A stretch of 10,087 bases of DNA from Planctomycetales bacterium (GTDB lineage: Bacteria > Planctomycetota > Planctomycetia > Isosphaerales > Isosphaeraceae): NCBI GenBank assembly GCA_027451455.1, contig DAIDJI010000138.1:1-10087 (forward strand), in the 5' to 3' direction. The position numbers were made by a program, and so were the translations under genes. This document shows, piece after piece, positions 1-6,954 of this stretch. The notes beneath the pieces were generated by a model. The model was not told the origin of the DNA. It did not search any database and worked only from the letters and a program-made list of their open reading frames with translations. Every line of letters starts with the position of its first letter. The stretch's first letter is position 1.

Positions 1-903
1 ATCTTCGACCTCCCGCCTGCTACGGCTGTCCTTCGGGCGCAGCAGTACAAGCAATACGTCCACCCGGTCCTCCAGGCGTACTGTGCGCGTTGTCATAATG
101 CCGACTATCCCGGGCGATTCCAGCTCGTTCCGACGCGGACACCCCGGCAGCGGACCCCGGATGCGCTCCGGGCGAACCTTGACGCCACGTTGCGTCTCGT
201 TGACCCGGACAATCTCTCGCGAAGCGAGATCCTCACGACGGTTCTACTGCCCCACGGCGGTTCTGTGAACCGTCGTCCCGTCCATCTCTTCTCGGGCTCG
301 AACGATCGGGCGTATCAGATCATCTCGACATGGGTGAACAGTCTGCACACGATAGGACGCGTGGAAGCTCGCTCTGAGCCAGGGACGCCCGATGGCGAGG
401 TTGACGAGCCGTTTGGGGCGGGGCGAAGGCGATCCGGAACGGAGTCGAACGATTCGGTCGCACGCGGCGCGCGGCCCGAGGAGCAGGGGACCTCTCCTGG
501 GATGAGTCGCCCGAACGCCCCCGCACAGGGTGGACCGTACTATCGATACGTCGAGGGGCAGGGGATGCAACCCGAGGATCCCAACCAGGTGGATCCCCGT
601 GAATTCCCTCTACCCTACATGCTTGGCGGCCCGAAGCCGAAGGTTCCCGGGGCGGTGAATCCAACAAGTCCCGACCGGATGCCCTCTCCGATGGTCCCCG
701 CTCCCGACGCGAAAGCGTCGAATCCGAGAGGTCTCGGAAAGGCTCCTGCGGCCGTCGAGGATGACGTTCCGCCGCTTCCCGATACGCCGCCCACTCGGGC
801 TTCCGGGAAGGGGACGGCGAAGAAATCGAAGCCGGTGAGCATCGATCCGAAGTTGCTCCAAAAACTTCTCCAGAAAAACACGAACCGTCCGCCAGGTTCC
901 TGA
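1..903 (+). CDS. Planctomycete-type cytochrome c domain protein, 3' part
   Basis: The reading frame is open from the first base to a TGA at 901-903, giving 300 visible residues; the 5' end lies outside the window. Visible residues 28-32 are CARCH (bases 82-96), a CXXCH covalent haem c attachment motif. It is preceded by an HPVLQAY stretch like the 'PiL...C..CH' core of planctomycete cytochrome C domains (PSCyt1-like). Residues 84-112 (PHGGSVNRRPVHLF followed by an AYQIISTWV helix) fit the end of that domain, where GG and W/V residues recur. After about residue 115 the chain becomes Pro/Gly/Ser-rich with scattered charges and no recognisable fold, and ends in a short Lys/Leu helix (KLLQKLLQK). 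Covalent haem implies a location outside the cytoplasm. The function is unknown; such proteins are usually assumed to be redox or surface proteins. The internal ATG at 190 is not the start because the CXXCH motif lies upstream of it. The CDS call is confident, the domain name moderately so. Confidence 0.8.
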   Translation: MFDLPPATAVLRAQQYKQYVHPVLQAYCARCHNADYPGRFQLVPTRTPRQRTPDALRANLDATLRLVDPDNLSRSEILTTVLLPHGGSVNRRPVHLFSGSNDRAYQIISTWVNSLHTIGRVEARSEPGTPDGEVDEPFGAGRRRSGTESNDSVARGARPEEQGTSPGMSRPNAPAQGGPYYRYVEGQGMQPEDPNQVDPREFPLPYMLGGPKPKVPGAVNPTSPDRMPSPMVPAPDAKASNPRGLGKAPAAVEDDVPPLPDTPPTRASGKGTAKKSKPVSIDPKLLQKLLQKNTNRPPGS

Positions 904-931
904 CTCTCTGAGTCGAGGAAGTTGTGAGTCC

Positions 932-980
932 TCAGGCTTTCCCCCACTACGCTTCAAGCGGAGAGGGCCGGAAAGCCTGA
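932..980 (+). terminator. Inverted repeat between convergent genes, probable terminator
   Basis: TCAGGCTTTCC (932-942) and GGAAAGCCTGA (970-980) are perfect 11-bp inverted repeats around a 27-nt loop. On the plus strand the right arm runs straight into TTTATTT (981-987), so an intrinsic terminator for the cytochrome-like gene ending at 903 is likely. The repeat also abuts the TAA stop (982-984) of the convergent kinase gene. It could therefore act in both directions, although the minus side lacks a T-tract. The loop is long for a classical terminator. Confidence 0.6.
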
Positions 981-981
981 T

Positions 982-3363
982 TTATTTCACGGCAGGCGCG
1001 GAAAAGAAGTCCTCTTTCGGTACGAGGCGACGGGCCCGCTCGATATCGCGGCGGGAGAGGTCCAACTGTCCGAGCGCCGCGTGGGTGAGGCCGCGGTTGT
1101 AGTAGCAGGCGGCCGTCTCAGGAGCGAGGGCCGCACAGACGTCGAACGCCCGTAGTGCCTCCTGGTAACGCCCTCGACGATACGCGCAGAGTCCCCGGGA
1201 GAACTGCGTGGCAATGTCCTGCGGGCGGAGCTCGATGGCCCGGTCGAAGGCACGCCCTGCCGCCTCAAGGTCTCCATCCGCCATGAGCGAGCGGCCGAGG
1301 GCGTAGGATTCCCAGGCGGTTCGAGGGGCTCGATCGCCGACTGTGGAGGTCTCATGAACGGGAATCCCGAGCGCTCTCTCATACGCGTGCCGCTCATGGG
1401 TCAGAACGGGACTTGACCCGAAGAGGTCCTCGGCCTGGTTGAGGATCCGGAGCGCCTCGCGCCGCGCGGCGGGCTGATCGTCGCTTTTGGCTAGCCGGAC
1501 GTGCAGGTCGGCCAGTAGGATGCCGAGGTCGAGCATGTCGCTGCGGCGGTCCGAAGAGAGGGTGCCTTCAGGCCCTTCGAGACGTCGGATGACGTCGAGG
1601 CGGGAATCCCAGGTTGTCTGAAGGCGACGCTCGAGGGACTGAAGGGTCGGACCCGGCTCGATCGGGGCCCCGTAGAGAAGCCGCAACTGGCTAACCGCTG
1701 CGTGCAATTCACCAGCGAGTTTTCCTCGTCGGGCCCTGGAGAGCTGGGTTCTCAGGTCTCGGCGGAGAGCTTCGAGTCGGTCGGAATGCAGACCGTTACC
1801 GAGGAGCCAGATGTTCCCGAGCGCGGAGAGGCCCTGCCTCACCTCGATGGTCGCAGTCGCGAGGTCGCCGTGGTCGATATGTCGGCGGCCCTCGGCCAGC
1901 ATGGTTTCGGCCTGCCGGAGTCGACGCCCTTCGTCGACGACGACCAGGACGCCACCAACGACGACTGTCGCGGCCAGGGCAATCGCCGTGCGCACCAGCC
2001 GCAAGGAAAGGCCTGGATGGCGTCGGCACCACTTCCGGCCGCGCTCGATCAGGCTCCGGTTCCGGACGCCTCGGAGCGGGAGGTCGGTCATGTGGCGGCG
2101 GAGGTCCTCGGCGAGCTGGCCGGGGTTGGGGTAGCGACCGCTCGGATCGTCGGCGAGGCACCGGGCGAGGATGTCTCCCAGCCCGACCGGGACACTGGCC
2201 GGTCGTCGGAACTGGATTGGCGCGACCGGGTAGGGGCCTTTTGCCGTCACCCCTCCGACCATCTGGTAGAGCACGAGTCCGAGCGCGTAGAGGTCGGATC
2301 GACCATCCACCGCAACACTGATCGGCCGGCCCTCCTGGATCTCCACCATGGCGAGGCGATGTTCGGGGGCCATGTAATGGGGTGTCCCCCCCAGCCATCG
2401 GCGGCCGGTTTCCGTGGGGGTGATCGGTGGCTGCGCCAGGTGGAAGTCGAGAAGCATCGGGGTGGCGTCGGCCGCGAGCAAGATGTTTGACGGCTTCAGG
2501 TCCAGGTGGACGAGGCCGCGTCGATGCGCAAAATCCAGTGCGTCGGCCAGGCAAGCCCCAATCCAGCAGACGGCCTGCTGGTAAGTCGCGCGGGCCAGGA
2601 ACGCCCGCGCCGGCCTCTGGTCCGTGATACCGATCGGCGATTCGGCCCGAGAAGAGTCGATCGCATCCAGGATGTGCCGACCCGTCCGGCGTGGAATCGG
2701 GATTCCTTCCAGCTCGGCCAGTATTCGCGAAAGCGGTATCCCGCCGAGATAAGGCATGCAGAGCAAACGTAGATCGAGCGACTCGACGTCCTGGACACAG
2801 TAAAGAGGAACGATGTTCGGGTGTTGCAACCGTGCCAGGGAGAGATGTTCTCCCCCGTCGCGCGGAGTCAGCTTCACCACGACCGTTCGATGAGCCAGGT
2901 TCGGCTGATCGGCGAGAAAGACAGCGCCCCGAACGCCCCGTCCCAACGCGGCGATCAGTCGGAATTCGCCGATCGTCTCGCCAGGACCCGGGAAGACATG
3001 GGGCCCTCGCTCGCGAGAGTTGGGCAGAGAGTCCTGCGTCCTGCGATCGAGCGAGGGGTCGAAGGAGACCGACCCGGTAAACCGTGGCGCCTCGAATTGC
3101 GAGAAGAGGTTTTGCCCGGGCCCATCGGGATCGAAGCCCGTTGCCTCGAACCGCGAAGTCGAGTTCTCGGAATCCGACGAGAGGTCGGCCACGATCGACC
3201 CATCGCCCGCCGACGGATGGCCGTCGACGGGCGGGATCACCACAGAAGAATCGGGCACGTCAAGGCGGGATCGCCTCGACGCGTCGAACCCACCGTCATC
3301 GGGGACCGATCGCGACGCGGGCCCGACTGCGAGCGTGCTTTGTGTCCTCGCATCCGTTTCCAT
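982..3363 (-). CDS. Transmembrane Ser/Thr protein kinase with C-terminal TPR repeats
   Basis: A 793-residue Hanks-type kinase expected to phosphorylate Ser/Thr on protein substrates from the inner face of the cytoplasmic membrane. Residues 1-125 are a low-complexity Ser/Asp/Gly-rich leader. The kinase domain covers about 129-426: glycine loop GRGVRG (141-146), ATP lysine in VVVK (K164), catalytic loop HLDLKPSN (286-293), DFH (306-308) and APE (332-334). Three features are atypical. HRD is HLD, DFG is DFH, and only 16 residues separate the lysine from the LQHPNIV strand, so the alpha-C helix is short. The catalytic Asp288, Lys290, Asn293 and Mg-binding Asp306 remain, so activity is plausible. 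From memory, this HLD/DFH core recurs in planctomycete kinases. A basic stretch (436-448) precedes one membrane segment (about 457-476), which puts the kinase inside. Outside are TPR-like helices: one near 480-514 and three clear repeats at about 684-715, 719-749 and 753-783. The ATG is 5 bp after the stop of the surface-protein gene, with a weak AAGGG 10 nt upstream, suggesting co-transcription and translational coupling. Confidence 0.9.
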   Translation of the reverse strand: METDARTQSTLAVGPASRSVPDDGGFDASRRSRLDVPDSSVVIPPVDGHPSAGDGSIVADLSSDSENSTSRFEATGFDPDGPGQNLFSQFEAPRFTGSVSFDPSLDRRTQDSLPNSRERGPHVFPGPGETIGEFRLIAALGRGVRGAVFLADQPNLAHRTVVVKLTPRDGGEHLSLARLQHPNIVPLYCVQDVESLDLRLLCMPYLGGIPLSRILAELEGIPIPRRTGRHILDAIDSSRAESPIGITDQRPARAFLARATYQQAVCWIGACLADALDFAHRRGLVHLDLKPSNILLAADATPMLLDFHLAQPPITPTETGRRWLGGTPHYMAPEHRLAMVEIQEGRPISVAVDGRSDLYALGLVLYQMVGGVTAKGPYPVAPIQFRRPASVPVGLGDILARCLADDPSGRYPNPGQLAEDLRRHMTDLPLRGVRNRSLIERGRKWCRRHPGLSLRLVRTAIALAATVVVGGVLVVVDEGRRLRQAETMLAEGRRHIDHGDLATATIEVRQGLSALGNIWLLGNGLHSDRLEALRRDLRTQLSRARRGKLAGELHAAVSQLRLLYGAPIEPGPTLQSLERRLQTTWDSRLDVIRRLEGPEGTLSSDRRSDMLDLGILLADLHVRLAKSDDQPAARREALRILNQAEDLFGSSPVLTHERHAYERALGIPVHETSTVGDRAPRTAWESYALGRSLMADGDLEAAGRAFDRAIELRPQDIATQFSRGLCAYRRGRYQEALRAFDVCAALAPETAACYYNRGLTHAALGQLDLSRRDIERARRLVPKEDFFSAPAVK

Positions 3364-3368
3364 CGGTG

Positions 3369-5258
3369 CTAGACCCTTGTGAGCGGCTCGGGAAACAGGA
3401 GCGATGGCATCTCACCGATCACTGGAGAGAACGGATCGAGCCGCTCCTTCCGGCCCAAGAAACCAGCCACAGCACCGGCCGCGGAACCGACGACCGCCCC
3501 GGCCAGCCAGGGCCACGTTCCGTCGCTCATGAGCATCTCGGTGATCGAATGGCTCATGGCGTCGATCCGTCCCAGGCAATGATCCAGCGCAGTATCGAGC
3601 CCATTGAGGTCGACCGGCAGTGAGTCGACCAGCGAGGCGACGGCCTCGGCCATCCCTGATTCGGCGAAGGTTGTCGAGTCTTCGCTCGGGACGGCTGAGT
3701 CACCCATTGGGACCGCCGTTTCGTCCTCAGCAAGGGCCTGACCGGAATGGCGAGGCCGGCTTCCCTGGGCACCGCTCGAAGTCGTGCCGCTGGCCGAAGT
3801 CACTCCCTGTGGAAGAAGCCCCCTCGCTGGACTCAGGGAAATGGGGGCCATCGCCTGGGCAAGTCCTGGCCCGACGACGCCATTCGACACCGGCGCAGCC
3901 GACGGCACACTCGACGCCGAGGACCCCGACGCCGAGTTACTCGCGATCGACTGCGGGCCCATCGCCGATGTGGCCGAGATCTCGACGGTTGAAGCGGTGT
4001 CAATGGCAGGCCCCTGGACCATGCCCAGGGCCGTCGCCGATGGAACTGCCGCGACGTTGAAGACCGAACCTGGCGCGCTCCCAGAAACGATGGGACCCTC
4101 CGGCGCGGCCGGCGTGGTCACCCCGCCTCCCAGGGAAATGCTGGCGCTCGAAGCCGCAGTGGAATGATTGCCCTGATTGGGCTGGCCAACCGGTGAGCTG
4201 GCGGGGCTCCCGCCGTCCGTTGAGGATTCCAGCGGGCTCGAAGTGCTGCCGCCCGAGTTCGATCCGGTGCTCATCGAGTCGGTCACCACCATCGAAGGGA
4301 TGATCGACGAGGTCGTTCCCGATGAACGGTCGCTCGGCTGCACCGTCGACGGAACAGGACTCGGGGAGATCGAGCCGTCTCCTGTGGAATTCGTGGAGTC
4401 GGTCGAGGAATTCCCGCCCTGGCCCGAACCCTGTTGCGCGGCTTCCGGGCCGTTTCCTTCCGTCTTGCCCGAGGAGGGCACTGGCGGCGGATTGTTGACT
4501 GGACCAATCGGTGCCCCACTCGCCGACGCACCATCGCCGGACGTCTCCGCACCGCTACCCGAGCCGTCCGAGGCATGGGGATCGCCCGTCTGGCCAGGCT
4601 GGTGCGGATCGCCGGACTCTCCCGTTGGATGGGGATTCCCCTTCGAGGCAGGACCGGACTGGTTGCTGGGACCACCGGTCGCCAAACCTGGTCCGGGGCC
4701 GGCTGGAGGAGGGGGAGGATTTGCGGGACCATCCGGGACCTGGCTGGACTCGGGACCGCCCTTGCCAGCCTGGCCCGGCGGGGTGGGATGATCCGTCGAG
4801 GCGGGGCCGCTTGGTGGCGCCCCAGGCCCCTGAGCGACCGAGGTCATCGCCGGCCCCGGGGAGGAAGACTCGTTTCCGCGCTGTGACTGGCCAGGGGAAT
4901 CGGATGCTGATGGAGGCGTGCTTATGCCCGAACCTCTTCCTCCCTGCGGATTCGCGTCCCCAGAATCGTTCGGTCCACCGGGTTGTCCAGGCCCACCCTG
5001 CATCGTCGATGGACCGCCGTGCCCGCTGGTATCCGAGGTCGAGGGCGGGTCCGTCGCCCCGGGCTGCGGGCTGTTCTCGGCTGGGGCCGGGGGTAATCCG
5101 TGCCCGTGCCCTGGACCGAATCCACCGGCCGACAGCAGACGCCGGCCCTCCATCGCCTCAAGCGAGATTACGTACCGTCCACGGGAACGTCTCAACCGCC
5201 TTGACCCCCGCGCAGAAGGGTGGTCGTGGCTCCATGAAGAGCATGCGAGCAAAACCAC
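3369..5258 (-). CDS. Gly/Pro/Ser-rich surface protein with RRLLSA motif and C-terminal membrane anchor
   Basis: The predicted product is a 629-residue envelope protein. I chose GTG 5258 because AAAAGGAG lies 6 nt upstream. A TTG at 5360 is also open in frame (663 residues) but has only a weak site. Residues 17-32 are Arg/Ser-rich and lead into LEAMEGRRLLSA (33-44), a close relative of the LExLExRRLLSA (LEPR-XLL-like) motif found near the N-terminus of many planctomycete exported or giant surface proteins. Residues of about 45-500 are extended, low-complexity sequence rich in G, P, S, T, N and Q with few basic residues and no cysteine, for example PPPPPAGPGPG and short GDPH repeats. A helical stretch (about 530-580, with the only late Cys at 561) precedes a membrane segment at 582-601 (WPWLAGAVVGSAAGAVAGFL). 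GRKER then marks the cytoplasmic side, leaving a tail of about 28 residues with Ser and Thr. The gene is 5 bp from the TPR kinase, so one operon is likely. No enzymatic domain is seen; adhesion, matrix or cell-wall roles are possible but unproven. Confidence 0.8.
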   Translation of the reverse strand: MVLLACSSWSHDHPSARGSRRLRRSRGRYVISLEAMEGRRLLSAGGFGPGHGHGLPPAPAENSPQPGATDPPSTSDTSGHGGPSTMQGGPGQPGGPNDSGDANPQGGRGSGISTPPSASDSPGQSQRGNESSSPGPAMTSVAQGPGAPPSGPASTDHPTPPGQAGKGGPESSQVPDGPANPPPPPAGPGPGLATGGPSNQSGPASKGNPHPTGESGDPHQPGQTGDPHASDGSGSGAETSGDGASASGAPIGPVNNPPPVPSSGKTEGNGPEAAQQGSGQGGNSSTDSTNSTGDGSISPSPVPSTVQPSDRSSGTTSSIIPSMVVTDSMSTGSNSGGSTSSPLESSTDGGSPASSPVGQPNQGNHSTAASSASISLGGGVTTPAAPEGPIVSGSAPGSVFNVAAVPSATALGMVQGPAIDTASTVEISATSAMGPQSIASNSASGSSASSVPSAAPVSNGVVGPGLAQAMAPISLSPARGLLPQGVTSASGTTSSGAQGSRPRHSGQALAEDETAVPMGDSAVPSEDSTTFAESGMAEAVASLVDSLPVDLNGLDTALDHCLGRIDAMSHSITEMLMSDGTWPWLAGAVVGSAAGAVAGFLGRKERLDPFSPVIGEMPSLLFPEPLTRV

Positions 5259-5528
5259 ATCCGGCTCCTTTTGGAGAAAGACACCTGATGACGATGTCAC
5301 ACAGAAGGAATAGGCGCGTATCAGTCTGTGTCTCTGGGAGCGAGATGGTAAAGTTTCCAATATTTCGCTTCTTGCAAACGTAGGGCCAAATTGATCCTGG
5401 CCTATCCTGCTCCGGCGGGCCTCGTAGAAGGTATCGATTGAGTGGCGCTATGCGTGGTTGTTTGGGCGAGTAGAATGGATTTGATCAAGCCTGGATGCGA
5501 GCGCCATTTCATGGGCCTGAGTGAGGGA
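5259..5528 (-). other. Noncoding gap between FHA kinase and surface-protein genes
   Basis: These 270 bp separate two genes on the same strand. Apart from the ribosome-binding site near 5265 I see no convincing small gene, strong terminator hairpin or well-matched promoter. A weak GGCCA / TGGCC pair (5384-5388 / 5398-5402) and an AT-richer stretch at about 5340-5375 are the only structure. The gap is long enough to hold a separate promoter for the surface-protein/kinase pair. If TTG 5360 were the true start, only 168 bp would be noncoding. Confidence 0.4.
5265..5272 (-). promoter_or_regulatory. Strong ribosome-binding site setting the GTG start of the surface protein
   Basis: On the minus strand AAAAGGAG lies 6 nt before GTG 5258-5256. 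This is the best site in the region and is the reason for preferring GTG over the upstream TTG at 5360. The GGAG is also the right arm of CTCC-AAAA-GGAG (5276-5265), a 4-bp hairpin that could partly mask it. Confidence 0.6.
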
Positions 5529-6860
5529 TCAGGAAGAGGAGGGAGCAGTGAAGGGCCGGAGGGCCTCGGCCATCGACTGGGCCGACTTCCATCGGTCTCG
5601 CGGCTGCTTCTGGAGGGCCTTCAAGAGGACGCGCTCCAGTCCCTCAGGGGCATCGGGGCGGAAGGCGCGTAGAGGGACCGGCGGGTTCTGGAGGATAATC
5701 TCGTATGAGCCGGGCTGGCGGGGGTCGAAGCCCAGGTAGGGGTATCGGTTCGTGAGCAAGTAGAAGAGCGTGGCGCCCGCGCTGTAAATGTCGGCCGGGG
5801 CGCGGGTCTCGCGGAAGTTGCGAATGTGATCGGGCGAGATGAAGCCGATCGAACCGCCAACGTCTCCCTGTCGGGTCAAGGTTGTGAAGCCCTCACTCTC
5901 GTCAAAGCTCTTGGCGAGCCCAAAGTCCGTAAGCTTGACTCGGGGCCGATGCGAGGGACCGAAGACAAGAAGGTTCGACGGCTTGATGTCGCGGTGAACG
6001 TAGCCCTTGGAGTGGGCATACTCGAGAGCGGAGAGGAGATGGCGACCGATCATCGCGGCCGAGGCGATTGGCAACGGCTGATTCAGGGACCGGGTCCACT
6101 CCAGAGCGTTCTTCCCTGCGACATACTCCATGACGAGCTGATACTGGCCATCGATCTCGAAGAGTTCGTAGAAGGCGACGATGCTCGGGTGGGACTGGCC
6201 GCCGGGCATCAGCAGATCGCGAAGAACTTCGATCTCGCGACGGAAATAGCCACTGGCCTTCTCACCGATGTTACACGAGGAGCTCATCATCTTGATGGCA
6301 ATTGGACGGTTCTTCGAAAGTTGCCGGGCGCGAAAGACCTCGCCCATGCCGCCCCCGCCGATCCATTCCTCGATGAGGTAATCGGGGTGGGTGCGGGGGA
6401 ATCTCGCCCGTCGAGCCTCGCATTCGGCGCAGAGCCAGATATCCAGGCGGGCAGGTGTGCTTCGGGCGGAGAGCGGCGAGGCGCCATCGCCAGGTATCTG
6501 AGCCATCGAGATCCGCTTGCTGCACCCCGCGCAAAAGGTCATCGGGGTGCCGTCCGCCGACGATTCGCTGAAGTGGATCACGAATTGACTGTCGCCTGCG
6601 GAGATCACGTCACCCTCGCGGAGCTGGACTCGCTCGACGCGGAGGCCGTTCACCTTGGTGCCATTCGTGCTACCGAGATCCATCAGGTGGCAGAGTGGTG
6701 GCTGATTCTCGATCCGGAAATGCTGACGGGAGAGCAACATATCGCCGGTCATCGGGAAATTGACCTGCGAGGACCGTCCGACAAGTAGGGCCTGTCGGTG
6801 GTCGATCAGATATTCCTGACCCTGATGGGGACCGGACGTGACGCGGATCACCACCGCCAT
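5529..6860 (-). CDS. FHA domain - Cys4 ribbon - Ser/Thr protein kinase
   Basis: A 443-residue soluble Hanks-type kinase with three parts. Residues of about 5-97 form an FHA domain, a phosphothreonine-binding module, with the canonical GRS (28-30), SRQH (44-47), GSTNGT (63-68) and VNG (70-72) motifs. Residues 110-147 hold two CXXC pairs (C110/C113 and C144/C147), a likely zinc ribbon. Residues of about 161-435 are the kinase domain: glycine loop GGGGMG (168-173), ATP lysine K190, alpha-C glutamate E209, HRDIKPSN (289-296), DFG (312-314) and structural aspartate D357. SPD (342-344) replaces the usual APE, otherwise all catalytic residues are present. No signal peptide or membrane segment is seen, so it should act in the cytoplasm. 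ATG 6860 has GGGAG 6 nt upstream. It lies 94 bp downstream of the acyl-ACP synthetase gene on the same strand and may be read from the same transcript. In characterised FHA kinases the FHA domain recruits phosphorylated partners or supports autoregulation; the partner here is unknown. Confidence 0.92.
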   Translation of the reverse strand: MAVVIRVTSGPHQGQEYLIDHRQALLVGRSSQVNFPMTGDMLLSRQHFRIENQPPLCHLMDLGSTNGTKVNGLRVERVQLREGDVISAGDSQFVIHFSESSADGTPMTFCAGCSKRISMAQIPGDGASPLSARSTPARLDIWLCAECEARRARFPRTHPDYLIEEWIGGGGMGEVFRARQLSKNRPIAIKMMSSSCNIGEKASGYFRREIEVLRDLLMPGGQSHPSIVAFYELFEIDGQYQLVMEYVAGKNALEWTRSLNQPLPIASAAMIGRHLLSALEYAHSKGYVHRDIKPSNLLVFGPSHRPRVKLTDFGLAKSFDESEGFTTLTRQGDVGGSIGFISPDHIRNFRETRAPADIYSAGATLFYLLTNRYPYLGFDPRQPGSYEIILQNPPVPLRAFRPDAPEGLERVLLKALQKQPRDRWKSAQSMAEALRPFTAPSSS

Positions 6861-6954
6861 CGCAAGCTCCCGCGGACCAAGGTATCCATTTCTTTTTTAC
6901 TACGTTCTCCTTGTGGAATAAACCCTCTCCCCTGAAATTCGGGGCACTCGAATC

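Noticed and set aside
1702..2490. 262-codon plus-strand ORF opposite the TPR kinase
   Set aside because: It is the complement of a clear kinase domain and shows no recognisable motif of its own.
3456..5150. Tandem repeats or CRISPR-like spacing in the G/P/S-rich region
   Set aside because: Only short, irregular peptide repeats such as GDPH are present, and no regular DNA repeat unit was found.
5225..5258. LLAC near the start of the surface protein as a lipobox
   Set aside because: It falls at residues 3-6 from the chosen GTG, without a basic n-region or hydrophobic signal core before it, so lipoprotein processing is not supported.
4177..5383. Long open plus-strand frames opposite the surface-protein gene
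   Set aside because: GC-rich, Pro/Gly/Ser-coding DNA leaves complementary frames open. The minus frame has a better ribosome-binding site, the RRLLSA motif and a membrane anchor; the plus frames are low complexity without domains.
6848..6889. 13-codon upstream ORF overlapping the start of the FHA kinase gene
   Set aside because: There is no ribosome-binding site at a workable distance (AAGGAG is 17 nt away), and the kinase has its own GGGAG site.
6929..6944. CCCC/GGGG hairpin after the acyl-ACP synthetase gene as a terminator
   Set aside because: The stem is only 4 bp and no T-tract follows on the minus strand.
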